64,000 nt of DNA, from NCBI GenBank assembly GCA_021732215.1, contig JAKFVL010000026.1, forward strand, positions 1-64,000. Reading direction: 5' to 3'. A program made the position numbers and the translations under genes. Under the pieces are notes generated by a model that was given only the letters and a program-made list of their open reading frames with translations, did no database searches and was not told where the DNA came from. This document shows positions 8,380-18,060 of the stretch, piece after piece. The DNA comes from Hyphomicrobiales bacterium. GTDB taxonomy: Bacteria; Pseudomonadota; Alphaproteobacteria; Rhizobiales; Xanthobacteraceae. The first letter of the stretch is position 1; the number at the start of each line of letters is the position of its first letter.

Positions 8380-8697
8380 ATGAAATTCCGTCCGCTCCAT
8401 GATCGCGTCGTGGTCAAGCGCATCGACGCCGAGGAAAAGACAGCCGGCGGCATCATCATTCCGGACACTGCGAAGGAAAAGCCGTCGCAGGGTGAAATCC
8501 TCTCGGTCGGCCCGGGCGGCCGCGACGAGGCCGGCAAGCTCATCCCGATCGACCTCAAGGTCGGCGATATCGTCCTGTTCGGCAAGTGGTCGGGCACCGA
8601 GGTCAAGCTCGACGGTCAGGATCTCCTGATCATGAAGGAAAGCGACATCATGGGCGTGCTCACCGGCCTGCCCGCCTCGAAGAAGAAGGCCGCTTAA
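8380..8697 (+). CDS. groES: Co-chaperonin GroES
   Basis: A 105-residue 10-kDa chaperonin, beginning [20 protein letters not shown] and containing the mobile loop region [20 protein letters not shown]. It caps the GroEL ring during ATP-driven protein folding in the cytosol. A strong AGGAGG Shine-Dalgarno lies 5-10 bases upstream. First gene of a groES-groEL operon, with a CIRCE site and a heat-shock-type promoter upstream, which predicts dual control by HrcA and sigma-32. Confidence 0.99.
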   Translation: MKFRPLHDRVVVKRIDAEEKTAGGIIIPDTAKEKPSQGEILSVGPGGRDEAGKLIPIDLKVGDIVLFGKWSGTEVKLDGQDLLIMKESDIMGVLTGLPASKKKAA

Positions 8698-8707
8698 GCC
8701 GAAAGCC

Positions 8708-8806
8708 TCACCTTGAGGAGCGCCGGCAGGCGCGTCTCGAAGGGTGAGACCACGCAACACAACTCATCCTTCGAGACGCGGCGCTTCGCACCGCTCCTCA
8801 GGATGA
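8708..8806. repeat. Dispersed palindrome inside the groES-groEL gap
   Basis: TTGAGGAGCGCCGGCAGGCG...TCTCGAAGG pairs with CCTTCGAGACGCGGCGCTTC...GCTCCTCAGGATGAG. It occupies most of the 139-bp gap between groES and groEL and would form a large hairpin in the operon messenger. Confidence 0.8.
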
Positions 8807-10480
<1,674 letters not shown>

Positions 10481-10504
10481 TCCAGGCGCTCAAGCGACAG
10501 TAAG

Positions 10505-10537
10505 AAAGCCCGGAGGCAACTCCGGGCTTTTTCTTTG
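10505..10537 (+). terminator. Intrinsic terminator of groESL
   Basis: The stem AAAGCCCGGAG / CTCCGGGCTTT (11 perfect base pairs) with loop GCAA is followed by a T-rich run. Confidence 0.92.
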
Positions 10538-10659
10538 CCTACCGACTTTCTTCCTTCGTCATGGCCGGGCATAGCCGTTCATAAGAACGGCCTTCTAAAG
10601 AACGCCTATGCCGGCCATCCGTCTTCAATGCAAAACTCCAGCAAGGATGTCGGGGTCTT

Positions 10660-10790
10660 TTCTTATCCCTCCCCCTTGTGGGGAGGGTCGGCCGAGCGAA
10701 GCGGAGGCCGGGGTGGGGTGACGCAACCCCCACCCCGGCGCTTGTTCGCTCTCGCTCACATCGCGGCACCCTCCCCACAAGGGGGAGAAC
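10660..10790. repeat. Dispersed palindrome (CCCCCTTGTGGGGAGGGT type)
   Basis: Arms CTCCCCCTTGTGGGGAGGGT and ACCCTCCCCACAAGGGGGAG enclose GGTGGGGTGACGCAACCCCC. It is related to the elements at 46098-46229 and 48455-48585. With the terminator it fills the 354-bp gap after groEL; nothing else is seen there. Confidence 0.85.
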
Positions 10791-10834
10791 GCATCCGCAC
10801 TTAACTGCCGTGCCCAAAAATGCTATGATCCGCC

Positions 10835-11035
10835 ATGGATAACATCGAAGACATCGAGAAAGCGGTCGAAAGCCTCGCCCCCGGCGAGCTTGCGCGGTTC
10901 CGTGCGTGGTTCGACAGCTTCGATGCAGCCCGCTTCGATCAGCGCATCGAGCAAGATGCAAGCAGCGGCAAACTCGACAGGCTCGCCGAGCAGGCGCTGG
11001 CTGCCCACAAGAATGGCAAGACGCGCGAACTGTGA
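10835..11035 (+). CDS. Small antitoxin-like protein
   Basis: A 66-residue protein, MDNIEDIEKAVESLAPGELA..., of the short acidic helical type encoded directly upstream of RelE/ParE toxins. It overlaps the next reading frame by four bases (GTGA), a usual arrangement in toxin-antitoxin operons. Because the downstream toxin frame is truncated, this may be an orphan antitoxin that still binds related toxins elsewhere. The family assignment rests on size, composition and context. Confidence 0.65.
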   Translation: MDNIEDIEKAVESLAPGELARFRAWFDSFDAARFDQRIEQDASSGKLDRLAEQALAAHKNGKTREL

Positions 11036-11208
11036 AGCATTTTGCCAGTCCCGAATTCTGGTCTGCCTACCGCCGCCTTCCGGATAATGTCCGCGCTCTC
11101 GCCGACAAGAACTTCGCGCTTCTGAAAGCCGACTCCCGGCATCCGTCTCTGCACTTCAAACAGATCGGGCGTCAGCGCTTCCAGACCAGCAGGCCCGACA
11201 TGGCATAG
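11032..11208 (+). pseudogene. Truncated RelE/ParE-like toxin fragment
   Basis: Starts with GTG overlapping the antitoxin stop. VKHFASPEFWSAYRRLPDNV...LLKADSRHPSLHFKQIG is the N-terminal half of a RelE/ParE-type toxin (normally about 85-95 residues). After KQIG the next residues are unrelated and the frame ends after 58 residues, 37 bases inside the 3' end of the opposing glycosyltransferase. The expected second half with its catalytic or core strands is absent, so a deletion or rearrangement joined it to the glycosyltransferase gene. Confidence 0.7.
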
Positions 11209-12266
11209 TTCCACACCGCGCCCATGATCGCGCCGGCGACCCCGGCCAGCCACCACACCGGCTCGCTGTCATAGACAGAGAATGCCACGCCGACATTGGC
11301 AAGCAGGCCGACGCTGCACACCAGATAGAACAGCAGAAGCCCGCGCACGAACGCGAAGCCTTTCAAACGCTGATCCCGATAGGTGAGGAAGTTGTTCAGG
11401 AAAAAATTGCTGGTCATCGCCGTCAGCGCGGCGCTGGCCTGCGCCCGGCCGAAATCGAAATCGGATCCATTGAGAAAAACATAGAGCGCCACAAGATGGA
11501 CAAGAAGCCCGAACGCGCCGACGCTGACGAACAGCAGAAACCGCAGCGACACCAGGTCGCCGGTCAGCTTCGCCAGCACAAGGCCGAGAAAATCCAGCGC
11601 CACCATCGAGTCGAGCTTGCTCTCCCCGTGCACGCGGGAGCCAAATACATACGGCACTTCGGTGACGCGCAATTTGCCCTTCGCGGTCGCCAGCATGTCG
11701 AGCAAAATCTTGAAACCGTGGACCGAGAGTTTCGGCGCGAGCTGTTCAAAGCGATCGCGGCGGACCATGAAGAATCCGCTCATCGGATCCGACGCTTCGA
11801 TGCGCAGCAGCTTCTTCGCGAATTGCGTCGCGACAAGGCTGATGCCCATCCGCGTGCGATCGAAACTGTCGGCGCTTCCGCCGCCGATATAGCGGCTGCC
11901 GATGACAAGATCGGCCCTGCCCTCGCGCAGCGCAGCCAGCATGTCCGCGAGCCTGGTCTCGTCGTGCTGCAGATCGGCGTCGATCACCGCCGCATACGGC
12001 GCGCTCGATGCGAGGATGCCTTCGATGCACGCGCCGGACAGCCCGCGCCTGCCAACGCGGCGCAGACAGCGCACCCGCGGATCGGAGGCCGCGAGTTGCT
12101 TGACCGCTTCCCAGGTGCCGTCGGGGGAGTTGTCATCCACATAGATGACCTCCCAAGCGATGCCCTTCAGCGCCGCATCGAGCTTGTCGACGAGCGCCGT
12201 CACGTTGCCGCGTTCGTTAAACGAAGGAACGATGACCGAAAGCTGCGGGGAAATGGCGTCCGTCAT
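11172..12266 (-). CDS. Dolichol-phosphate-mannose-synthase-like glycosyltransferase fused to GtrA-like membrane domain
   Basis: A 364-residue protein. Residues 8-230 are a GT2 domain: SVIVPSFNERGN, the acidic YVDDNSPDG, and DADLQHDE (metal-binding). Residues about 235-360 carry four hydrophobic segments of the GtrA type (LRFLLFVSVGAFGLLVHLVA, SNFFLNNFLTYRD). Such fusions transfer a sugar to polyprenyl phosphate and help flip the product across the inner membrane. The start at 12266 (MTDAISPQLSV) is used, since the 85 codons upstream are not protein-like. No cell-envelope partners are adjacent. Confidence 0.9.
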   Translation of the reverse strand: MTDAISPQLSVIVPSFNERGNVTALVDKLDAALKGIAWEVIYVDDNSPDGTWEAVKQLAASDPRVRCLRRVGRRGLSGACIEGILASSAPYAAVIDADLQHDETRLADMLAALREGRADLVIGSRYIGGGSADSFDRTRMGISLVATQFAKKLLRIEASDPMSGFFMVRRDRFEQLAPKLSVHGFKILLDMLATAKGKLRVTEVPYVFGSRVHGESKLDSMVALDFLGLVLAKLTGDLVSLRFLLFVSVGAFGLLVHLVALYVFLNGSDFDFGRAQASAALTAMTSNFFLNNFLTYRDQRLKGFAFVRGLLLFYLVCSVGLLANVGVAFSVYDSEPVWWLAGVAGAIMGAVWNYAMSGLLVWKR

Positions 12267-12510
12267 GGCGGCCCGGTATATCGGCGGGCCTGTTCCATGC
12301 CAATACGCTGCGGTGACCGATAGCGGATTAAAATACGGCCCTGCAAAAACACGACGACTAAAAAATACGACCACGGATGACAAGGCGCGCTTACATCCGG
12401 CGCAGCTCATGTCCTCTCGTGGCCGAGCGGTGACGGAGCTTGGGGGGAAGCATCGACATCGCCGTTGGAAACCATATGGTGTGGCAAAACGAATCCGCAA
12501 GGGGTGGATC

Positions 12511-13323
12511 ATGGCAGACAAGGCGGGACAGATCCGGATCGGTATCGGTGGTTGGACTTTCGAGCCGTGGCGCGGCGTATTTTACCCGCCGAAGCTGCCG
12601 CAATCCAAAGAACTCAGTTATGCGGCTGGCGTGCTGACCTCGATCGAGATCAACGGCACGTATTACGGCTCGCAGAAGCCGGAGAGCTTCCGCAAGTGGG
12701 CCAGCGAGGTGCCGGACGGCTTCGTGTTCTCGGTCAAGGGACCTCGATTTGCCACCAACCGCAAGGTGCTGGGCGAGGCCGGCGACTCGATCAAGCGGTT
12801 CTACGATTCAGGCCTGTATGAACTCGGCGATCGGCTCGGCCCGGTGCTGTGGCAGTTCATGCCGACCAAGAAATTCGACGAGGCGGATTTCGGCGCGTTC
12901 CTCGAACTGCTGCCGCGCAAGCAGGGCAAGCAGACATTGCGTCATGTGGTCGAGGTGCGCCACGGGAGCTTCTGCACGCCCGTTTTCATCGCGCTGCTGC
13001 GCCAGTTCAACGTGCCGGTGGTGTTCGCCGAACACGGCAAATATCCCAACATCGCCGACGTCACCGGCGACTTCGTCTATGCCCGCCTCCAGCAGGGCAA
13101 TGACGATATCCCGACCGCCTACCCGCCGAAGGCGCTGGATGCCTGGGCGAAGCGGCTCGGCGACTGGGCCAAGGGCGGCGAGCCGAAGGACCTGCCAAAG
13201 GTCGATACGAAAACCAAAATCGGGAAAACTCCGCGCGACGTGTTTGCCTACATCATTCACGAAGGCAAAATCCGCGCGCCGGCCGGCGCTCAGGAATTGA
13301 TCAGGCGGGTTGGCGCGAAATAG
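12511..13323 (+). CDS. DUF72 domain protein
   Basis: A 270-residue protein of the DUF72 (YecE-like) family, a TIM-barrel fold of unknown function. Typical motifs are IRIGIGGWTFEPWRGVFYP near the N-terminus, SIEINGTYYGS, and FVFSVKGPRF. Start ATG at 12511, with no start signal before it, whereas the upstream-extended frame is the antisense of the glycosyltransferase. It is followed 23 bases later by the DUF488 gene, and the two are probably co-transcribed. Confidence 0.9.
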   Translation: MADKAGQIRIGIGGWTFEPWRGVFYPPKLPQSKELSYAAGVLTSIEINGTYYGSQKPESFRKWASEVPDGFVFSVKGPRFATNRKVLGEAGDSIKRFYDSGLYELGDRLGPVLWQFMPTKKFDEADFGAFLELLPRKQGKQTLRHVVEVRHGSFCTPVFIALLRQFNVPVVFAEHGKYPNIADVTGDFVYARLQQGNDDIPTAYPPKALDAWAKRLGDWAKGGEPKDLPKVDTKTKIGKTPRDVFAYIIHEGKIRAPAGAQELIRRVGAK

Positions 13324-13346
13324 TCTCGCAACCGGCGGAGGCGATC

Positions 13347-13811
13347 ATGGCGCGCGCGAAGACCAGACTTTTCACCATCGGCTACGAGGAAACGCCGCAC
13401 CACGCCGTCCTCAACGAGCTAGAACAGGCCGGGGTTAAGCTCTTGGTCGATGTGCGCGCGGTCGCCTCATCGCGGCGGCCCGGCTTCTCGAAATCGCAAC
13501 TGGCGTCCGGTCTCGACGAACGCGGCATCGGCTATATCCACCTGCGCGGCCTCGGCACGCCGAAAGACGGCCGCGAGGCTGCTCGCAGCGGCGACTTCAA
13601 GACGCTGTCGAAAATCTACCGGGCGCATCTCAAGACGCCGCAGGCGCGCGAGGAGATGGATCAGCTCAAGACGCTTGTCAAAACCGCGGGGCCGATCTGC
13701 CTGCTGTGCTACGAGCGCGATCACGAAAACTGCCATCGCAGGTTCATCGCCGACCTCGTCGAGGAAGCCGAAGGCGTTATGGTGAAAAACCTCGCCGCGC
13801 CGCAGTTCTGA
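13347..13811 (+). CDS. DUF488 domain protein
   Basis: A 154-residue DUF488 family protein. Signature pieces are LFTIGYEETPHHAVLNELE, LLVDVRAVASSRRPGFSKSQ, and the Cys-rich end CLLCYERDHENCHRRFIADL. The function is unknown; the two CxxC/ExxxCHR-type clusters suggest metal or nucleic-acid binding. RBS GGCGGAGG lies just upstream. Forms a pair with the DUF72 gene, a combination seen in other proteobacteria. Confidence 0.9.
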   Translation: MARAKTRLFTIGYEETPHHAVLNELEQAGVKLLVDVRAVASSRRPGFSKSQLASGLDERGIGYIHLRGLGTPKDGREAARSGDFKTLSKIYRAHLKTPQAREEMDQLKTLVKTAGPICLLCYERDHENCHRRFIADLVEEAEGVMVKNLAAPQF

Positions 13812-13948
13812 TATTTCGAGGCTCGCGGACCCGGTTTCTGCATTTGCCGCCTGGTCGCACCTGCCATTTCTCGGACTAGCCAGCCGCCGCGCCCCACCAT
13901 CCAATCGAACGGCCAGAACGGCATTCAATCGGCCGGGGCAGGAGCTCC

Positions 13949-14914
13949 ATGGGCGTGGCGTTGCGTTGGTTGTGCGTGGTGACGGCGATCATGCTTGTCG
14001 GCATGACCGGCGCAGTCGCGCAATTCCAGGCCTCCGACAGCGACGAGTTCGATGACGAACAGATCGATCAGCTCAACGCCGACGGCGAGGAACGCGAAGC
14101 CGGAGGCGACAGCAGCTCCGACACCAAAGGCGAAAGCTGGCTGTCACATATCCCGTTCTTGAAATCGCCGCTGCTCGAATTGCCGGACTTGCCGCTGCCC
14201 AAACTGCCGAAGCTGGGAGACACGCTGGTCGATACCTTGCGTTATGGCTACGGCAGCAAGATCGTCTATTTCGGCGGCGTCGATCTGTGGCGCGCTGGCA
14301 TCACCAGCTATGGCGGACTGTTTTATTCGGCCAATGGCGCCAATGTCGACGGCTTCATCTTCAAGGGGCTGATTGCAGAAGGCGTCTATGCCTACCGGTC
14401 GGGCCGCCGGATCGTCCGCGGATTCTATTCGCTCGCATCCGTTATGCCGGGCTGGCGGCTGTCATCCGGCTCGTTCGACATCAAGGCCTATGCGGGCTTG
14501 GATCTGCAATATCACCGCACACTGCCCAATGACCCCGGCAATCGCCTGCGCGGCAGTCACGCCGGTCTGCGAACCGGTATAGATGCGTGGTGGGAGCCCT
14601 TCCCGCGCGTGGTGATGACCGCGGCGTCGCTGTCGGCCTCGAGTATAGGCCATAGCTATCGCGTGCGGCTGGCGAGCGGTGCGCGGATCGCCGACTGGTT
14701 CTGGCTCGGGCCGGAAGCCGAAATCGGACACGATGACGTTTACCGGCAATACCGGATCGGCGCGCACCTCACCGGCTTCCGCTTCGCACGTCTCGACTGG
14801 TCACTGGCGGGAGGCTACCTGACCGACAACTCCGGGCGTTCCGGAGCCTATGGACGCCTCGGCATCGCCGCACGCCTGCATCCGGGCGAGATCGGCCGCT
14901 TCGCGCCATTCTGA
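13949..14914 (+). CDS. BcsS-like outer-membrane beta-barrel protein
   Basis: A 321-residue exported protein with a signal peptide (about residues 1-25, ending GAVAQF), then an acidic low-complexity stretch (residues 29-60) and a Pro/Leu-rich linker (KSPLLELPDLPLPKLPKLGD). From about residue 95 it has alternating beta-strand pattern (KIVYFGGVDLWRAGITSYGG) as in the cellulose-biosynthesis protein BcsS family. It lies alone, with no bcs genes in the window, so a role in cellulose export is not supported here. The acidic linker is longer than usual. Confidence 0.75.
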   Translation: MGVALRWLCVVTAIMLVGMTGAVAQFQASDSDEFDDEQIDQLNADGEEREAGGDSSSDTKGESWLSHIPFLKSPLLELPDLPLPKLPKLGDTLVDTLRYGYGSKIVYFGGVDLWRAGITSYGGLFYSANGANVDGFIFKGLIAEGVYAYRSGRRIVRGFYSLASVMPGWRLSSGSFDIKAYAGLDLQYHRTLPNDPGNRLRGSHAGLRTGIDAWWEPFPRVVMTAASLSASSIGHSYRVRLASGARIADWFWLGPEAEIGHDDVYRQYRIGAHLTGFRFARLDWSLAGGYLTDNSGRSGAYGRLGIAARLHPGEIGRFAPF

Positions 14915-14924
14915 AATTTAAAAA

Positions 14925-15296
14925 TCAGCCTTTGGCGTCGCAGGTCCAGGCACGGATGATGCAATCCTTGCCACCGTTTTCGTAGCACTTGCGCATCGCG
15001 TTGTTCTGGGCGGACGAGATCCGCGGCGCGACCGCATAGCCATAGGCGCCGCAGGGATTGTTCAGGTCGAGCGATATGGCCGCGCAGGCCCGGCGCATTG
15101 TCACCAAGGTACAGTCGCCCTTGCACTGTTTGCGGGCCGCCGCCACCGCACCCTGCTCGTGGGGGAAATCATAAGCCTGACCGTAGGCGCCGCACTTGCC
15201 GACCGCCAAGGCTCCGGCGGCCGAAGCATGCTGCGGCAACAGCGCCAAACCCAGCATCGCCCAAACCAGACGGCTACGTGAAATGAAAGTAAGCAA
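14925..15296 (-). CDS. Secreted DUF4189 protein
   Basis: A 123-residue protein with a signal peptide (residues 1 to about 26, ALLPQHASAAGA) and two copies of the DUF4189 pattern: CGAYGQAYDFPHEQGAVAAA...CKGDC and CGAYGYAVAPRISSAQNNAM...CYENGGKDC. The paired cysteines point to disulfides in the periplasm. The function is unknown. Convergent with the BcsS-like gene. Confidence 0.85.
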   Translation of the reverse strand: MLTFISRSRLVWAMLGLALLPQHASAAGALAVGKCGAYGQAYDFPHEQGAVAAARKQCKGDCTLVTMRRACAAISLDLNNPCGAYGYAVAPRISSAQNNAMRKCYENGGKDCIIRAWTCDAKG

Positions 15297-15391
15297 AGTC
15301 CCCTCCCCCGAGGCTAATGGGGGACTTTACCTTGGCGGACGTTTCGAACTGGTGAACACGTTTCGAACCGGGAACGGATCAGGCGATTGAA

Positions 15392-16996
15392 TCAGGCGAT
15401 CCTTGCGCTCGCCAGCGCTTCCGGGGTGTCGATATCGAGGAAAGCCGCCTGACCGGACACTGGCACCTCGACCACCGCCTCGCCGTGACGGCCGATCAGA
15501 TGGCGTGCGCCGATATCGCCGTCGAGCGTCATCAGTTCGCCGAAGAAGCGCCGTGACCACAGCACCGGATTGCCCCTGCGGCCATCGTTGACCGGAATTG
15601 CGATCAGCCCGCCGCGATCAGGCCGAAATGCCTCGATCAGGCGATCGATCAGCCTGGCCTCGATCAGCGGCATGTCGCCAAGACAAACCACTGCGCCATC
15701 GGCATCAGGCGGAATCGCCGCGATCCCGGTCCGGACCGAGGTCGCAAGCCCGGCTGCAAACTCGCCGTTGTGCACGAACCTCACATCGAGACCGGCGAGC
15801 GCATGCTGCACCTCCATCTGTTGGTGCCCGGTGACGACGATGACCGGCGAGGCCTGCGAGGCCAGCGCCTGCTCAGCCACGATGCGGACGAGTGGTTTGC
15901 CATTCAGTTCGGCGAGCAGCTTGTTCGGTCCGCCCATCCGGGTCGAACGGCCGGCGGCCAGCACGATCGCAGCAACATTGCGGTTGCCCTCGGTTTCCAG
16001 CGGAACGCGCGGCTGCGGCCGTGTCACGATTTCCATCAGCAGACCGCCGACGCCCATCCCGGTGAGATCGGAGCGCTTCACCTTGAGGCCCGCAAGCAGG
16101 CGCATCAGCACCCAGTCGAATCCATTTTCCTTCGGCGAACGGGCGCATCCGGGTGCGCCCAGCACCGGAACGTCGCCGACGCTCGCGATCAGAAGCAGAT
16201 TGCCCGGATCGACCGGCATGCCAAAATGCTCGACCGTGCCGCCGACAGCTTCGACGGCGACCGGAATCACATCGCGCCGGTCAGCGATAGCGGACGCGCC
16301 GAACACGATCACCATCTCCGCCCCTTGCGCGATCAGTTCGCGCAGGGAGGTGGCAAGCGCGTTCTCGTCATGAGGCACGCGGCGCTCGGCCATGACCACA
16401 GCGTCGGCCGCCGCGAGCCGCTCTTCGGTCACACGCAAGGTCTTGTCGATGACCTTGGGTGCAAGCCCGGGAAGAATCGTCGATACCACGCCAACACGCT
16501 TCACCTTGAACGGCGCGATCCGCAGCGTGTCGCGGCCCGCCGCACTCACGGCCTGCTCGCACAAGCGTTCTTCGACACCGAATGGAATGAGCTTCACCGT
16601 GCCGACCATCTCGCCGGCGACCACCGGCTTGAACGGCTGCAGCGTTGCAAGCGTGATCGCTTCGTCGATCCGGTTGATACGATCGACCGCATCGCGATCG
16701 ACCACCAGCAGACCGGCCTGCGCGGCAAATAAATTCGCGCGGCCGGTGAATGCCTTCTCGGCATCGATGCCGCTGCCGGCAACGGCCTTGGCGATGCGGG
16801 CGGCAGCTACATCCTCGGAGACATCGCCTGTTTCCAGTTTCGCGACGATGATGTCCTTGACGCCAGCCTTTGTCAGCTCGGCCGCCTCCGCTTCGCCGAT
16901 CGTGGTGCCCTTTTTCAGCAAAAGCGCGCCATGGCGAATGCTGTGGACGGTCACGCCACCGATGGCATCCCGCGGCGAAACCGGTCCGAACTTCAC
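15392..16996 (-). CDS. Molybdopterin-binding domain fused to MobA-like nucleotidyltransferase
   Basis: A 534-residue two-domain protein. Residues about 1-335 form a MoeA/MogA-like molybdopterin-binding region (VVSTILPGLAPKVIDKTLRV, MVIVFGASAIADRRDVIP). From about residue 340 it is a MobA/MocA-type NTP transferase (IVLAAGRSTRMGGPNKLLAE, VCLGDMPLIEARLID). It likely adds CMP to the molybdenum cofactor for a CO-dehydrogenase-type hydroxylase. GTG start at 16996 overlaps the xdhC stop by four bases, with AGGAG upstream. Last gene of the cox-type operon. Confidence 0.88.
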   Translation of the reverse strand: MKFGPVSPRDAIGGVTVHSIRHGALLLKKGTTIGEAEAAELTKAGVKDIIVAKLETGDVSEDVAAARIAKAVAGSGIDAEKAFTGRANLFAAQAGLLVVDRDAVDRINRIDEAITLATLQPFKPVVAGEMVGTVKLIPFGVEERLCEQAVSAAGRDTLRIAPFKVKRVGVVSTILPGLAPKVIDKTLRVTEERLAAADAVVMAERRVPHDENALATSLRELIAQGAEMVIVFGASAIADRRDVIPVAVEAVGGTVEHFGMPVDPGNLLLIASVGDVPVLGAPGCARSPKENGFDWVLMRLLAGLKVKRSDLTGMGVGGLLMEIVTRPQPRVPLETEGNRNVAAIVLAAGRSTRMGGPNKLLAELNGKPLVRIVAEQALASQASPVIVVTGHQQMEVQHALAGLDVRFVHNGEFAAGLATSVRTGIAAIPPDADGAVVCLGDMPLIEARLIDRLIEAFRPDRGGLIAIPVNDGRRGNPVLWSRRFFGELMTLDGDIGARHLIGRHGEAVVEVPVSGQAAFLDIDTPEALASARIA

Positions 16997-17685
16997 GCGG
17001 CTTTCTCCTGTGGCAGACGCAATCGCGCGGTGATCTCGGCCATGATCGAGACCGCAATCTCCGCTGGCGACACCGCGCCGATGGCAAGCCCGATTGGCGC
17101 ATGAATGCGCGCGAGACTTGAATCGGTTGCGCCCTGCTCCTTCAGGCGGTCCAGCCGCCGTCCATGGGTCTTTCGAGAGCCGAGCGCGCCGATATAGAAG
17201 CAGTCGCGCGACAATGCATGCAGCAGCGCGGGATCGTCGATCTTCGGATCGTGGGTGAGCGCCACGAAGGCCGTGTAACGATCGACGTTCAGTGGCGGCA
17301 GCGCCACGTCCGGCCATTCGGCGACGACCGGCACATCCGGAAAACGTTCCGGACTCGCGAACGCCGTGCGCGGATCGACCACAGTCACCTCATAGCCGAG
17401 CGATGCCGCGAGCGGCGCCAGCGCCTGACTGATATGAACCGCACCGATAATTAACAGCCGCGCAGTCGGCGCATAAACATTGAGGAACAGCTTCTTGCCG
17501 TCAGCCTCGATCATCGCGCTTTTGTTCATGCGCAAATGCTTGTCGAGATCGGCGGCGAGCGGATCGGCCGTGATCGCGTCGGCCTTCACCAGCCGCTGCT
17601 CGCCGCTGCCGACATCGGTCACCACGATCGCAGGACGCCGCGCGGAGCGCTCCGCATTCAGCGCGGTGAGCAGATCGGCCTTCAC
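16993..17685 (-). CDS. XdhC family protein, Rossmann-fold (C-terminal type)
   Basis: A 230-residue protein with the XdhC_C Rossmann motif LLIIGAVHISQALAPLAASL and VVDPRTAFASPERFP, and the C-terminal VGALGSRKTHGRRL...APIGLAIGA typical of XdhC. XdhC proteins bind molybdenum cofactor and help sulfurate and insert it into xanthine-dehydrogenase-type enzymes. GTG start at 17685 overlaps the upstream gene by four bases (GTGA) with GGTGGG before it. The N-terminal XdhC domain is on a separate gene upstream, a split arrangement. Confidence 0.88.
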   Translation of the reverse strand: MKADLLTALNAERSARRPAIVVTDVGSGEQRLVKADAITADPLAADLDKHLRMNKSAMIEADGKKLFLNVYAPTARLLIIGAVHISQALAPLAASLGYEVTVVDPRTAFASPERFPDVPVVAEWPDVALPPLNVDRYTAFVALTHDPKIDDPALLHALSRDCFYIGALGSRKTHGRRLDRLKEQGATDSSLARIHAPIGLAIGAVSPAEIAVSIMAEITARLRLPQEKAA

Positions 17686-18008
17686 GAACCCACCTTCTCG
17701 ACAAACACGCGAATCGTGCCGCCGCAGGACAGGCCCACATTCCATGCTGTCTCGTCGGCAACGCCGAACTCCAGCATCTTCGGTTTGCCGGACGCGATCA
17801 CGTCCAGCGCTTCGGTCACCACCGCGCCCTCGACGCAACCCCCGGAGACAGAGCCGAGAAACGCGCCCTCGTCGTTGATAACAAGGTTCGATCCGGTGGG
17901 ACGGGGCGCGGAGCCCCAGGTTTCCACCACCGTGGCAAGGGCCACGCCGCGCCCGGCCTTCTGCCAGTCCTCGGCGGCTTTCAGAATATCGTTGTCATTG
18001 GTCAGCAT
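17682..18008 (-). CDS. XdhC/CoxF family protein, N-terminal domain only
   Basis: A 108-residue protein matching the XdhC_CoxI domain: GVALATVVETWGSAPRPTGS and LGSVSGGCVEGAVVTEAL with the conserved GGC. It pairs with the next gene, which supplies the Rossmann domain. Start at 18008 (MLTNDND) is preferred because GGAGG lies 7-11 bases upstream. Translationally coupled to the next gene (four-base overlap). Confidence 0.88.
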   Translation of the reverse strand: MLTNDNDILKAAEDWQKAGRGVALATVVETWGSAPRPTGSNLVINDEGAFLGSVSGGCVEGAVVTEALDVIASGKPKMLEFGVADETAWNVGLSCGGTIRVFVEKVGS

Positions 18009-18029
18009 GAGTGCCTCCGCCTGGAGCTG

Positions 18030-18059
18030 GAAACCGGTATCCACTTTTCCGGATCATGC
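18030..18059. repeat. GGTACC-type palindrome, copy 2 (half-degenerate)
   Basis: GAAACCGGTATCCACTTTTC and GGATCATGC match the same element as 6768-6814. It sits in the 5' leader of the xdhC-N gene, between coxE and xdhC. Confidence 0.8.
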
Positions 18060-18060
18060 T

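Noticed and set aside
10660-10790. Intrinsic terminator or small RNA after groEL
   Set aside because: The element recurs at other intergenic sites and has no T-run, so it is a dispersed palindrome; the real terminator is at 10505-10537.
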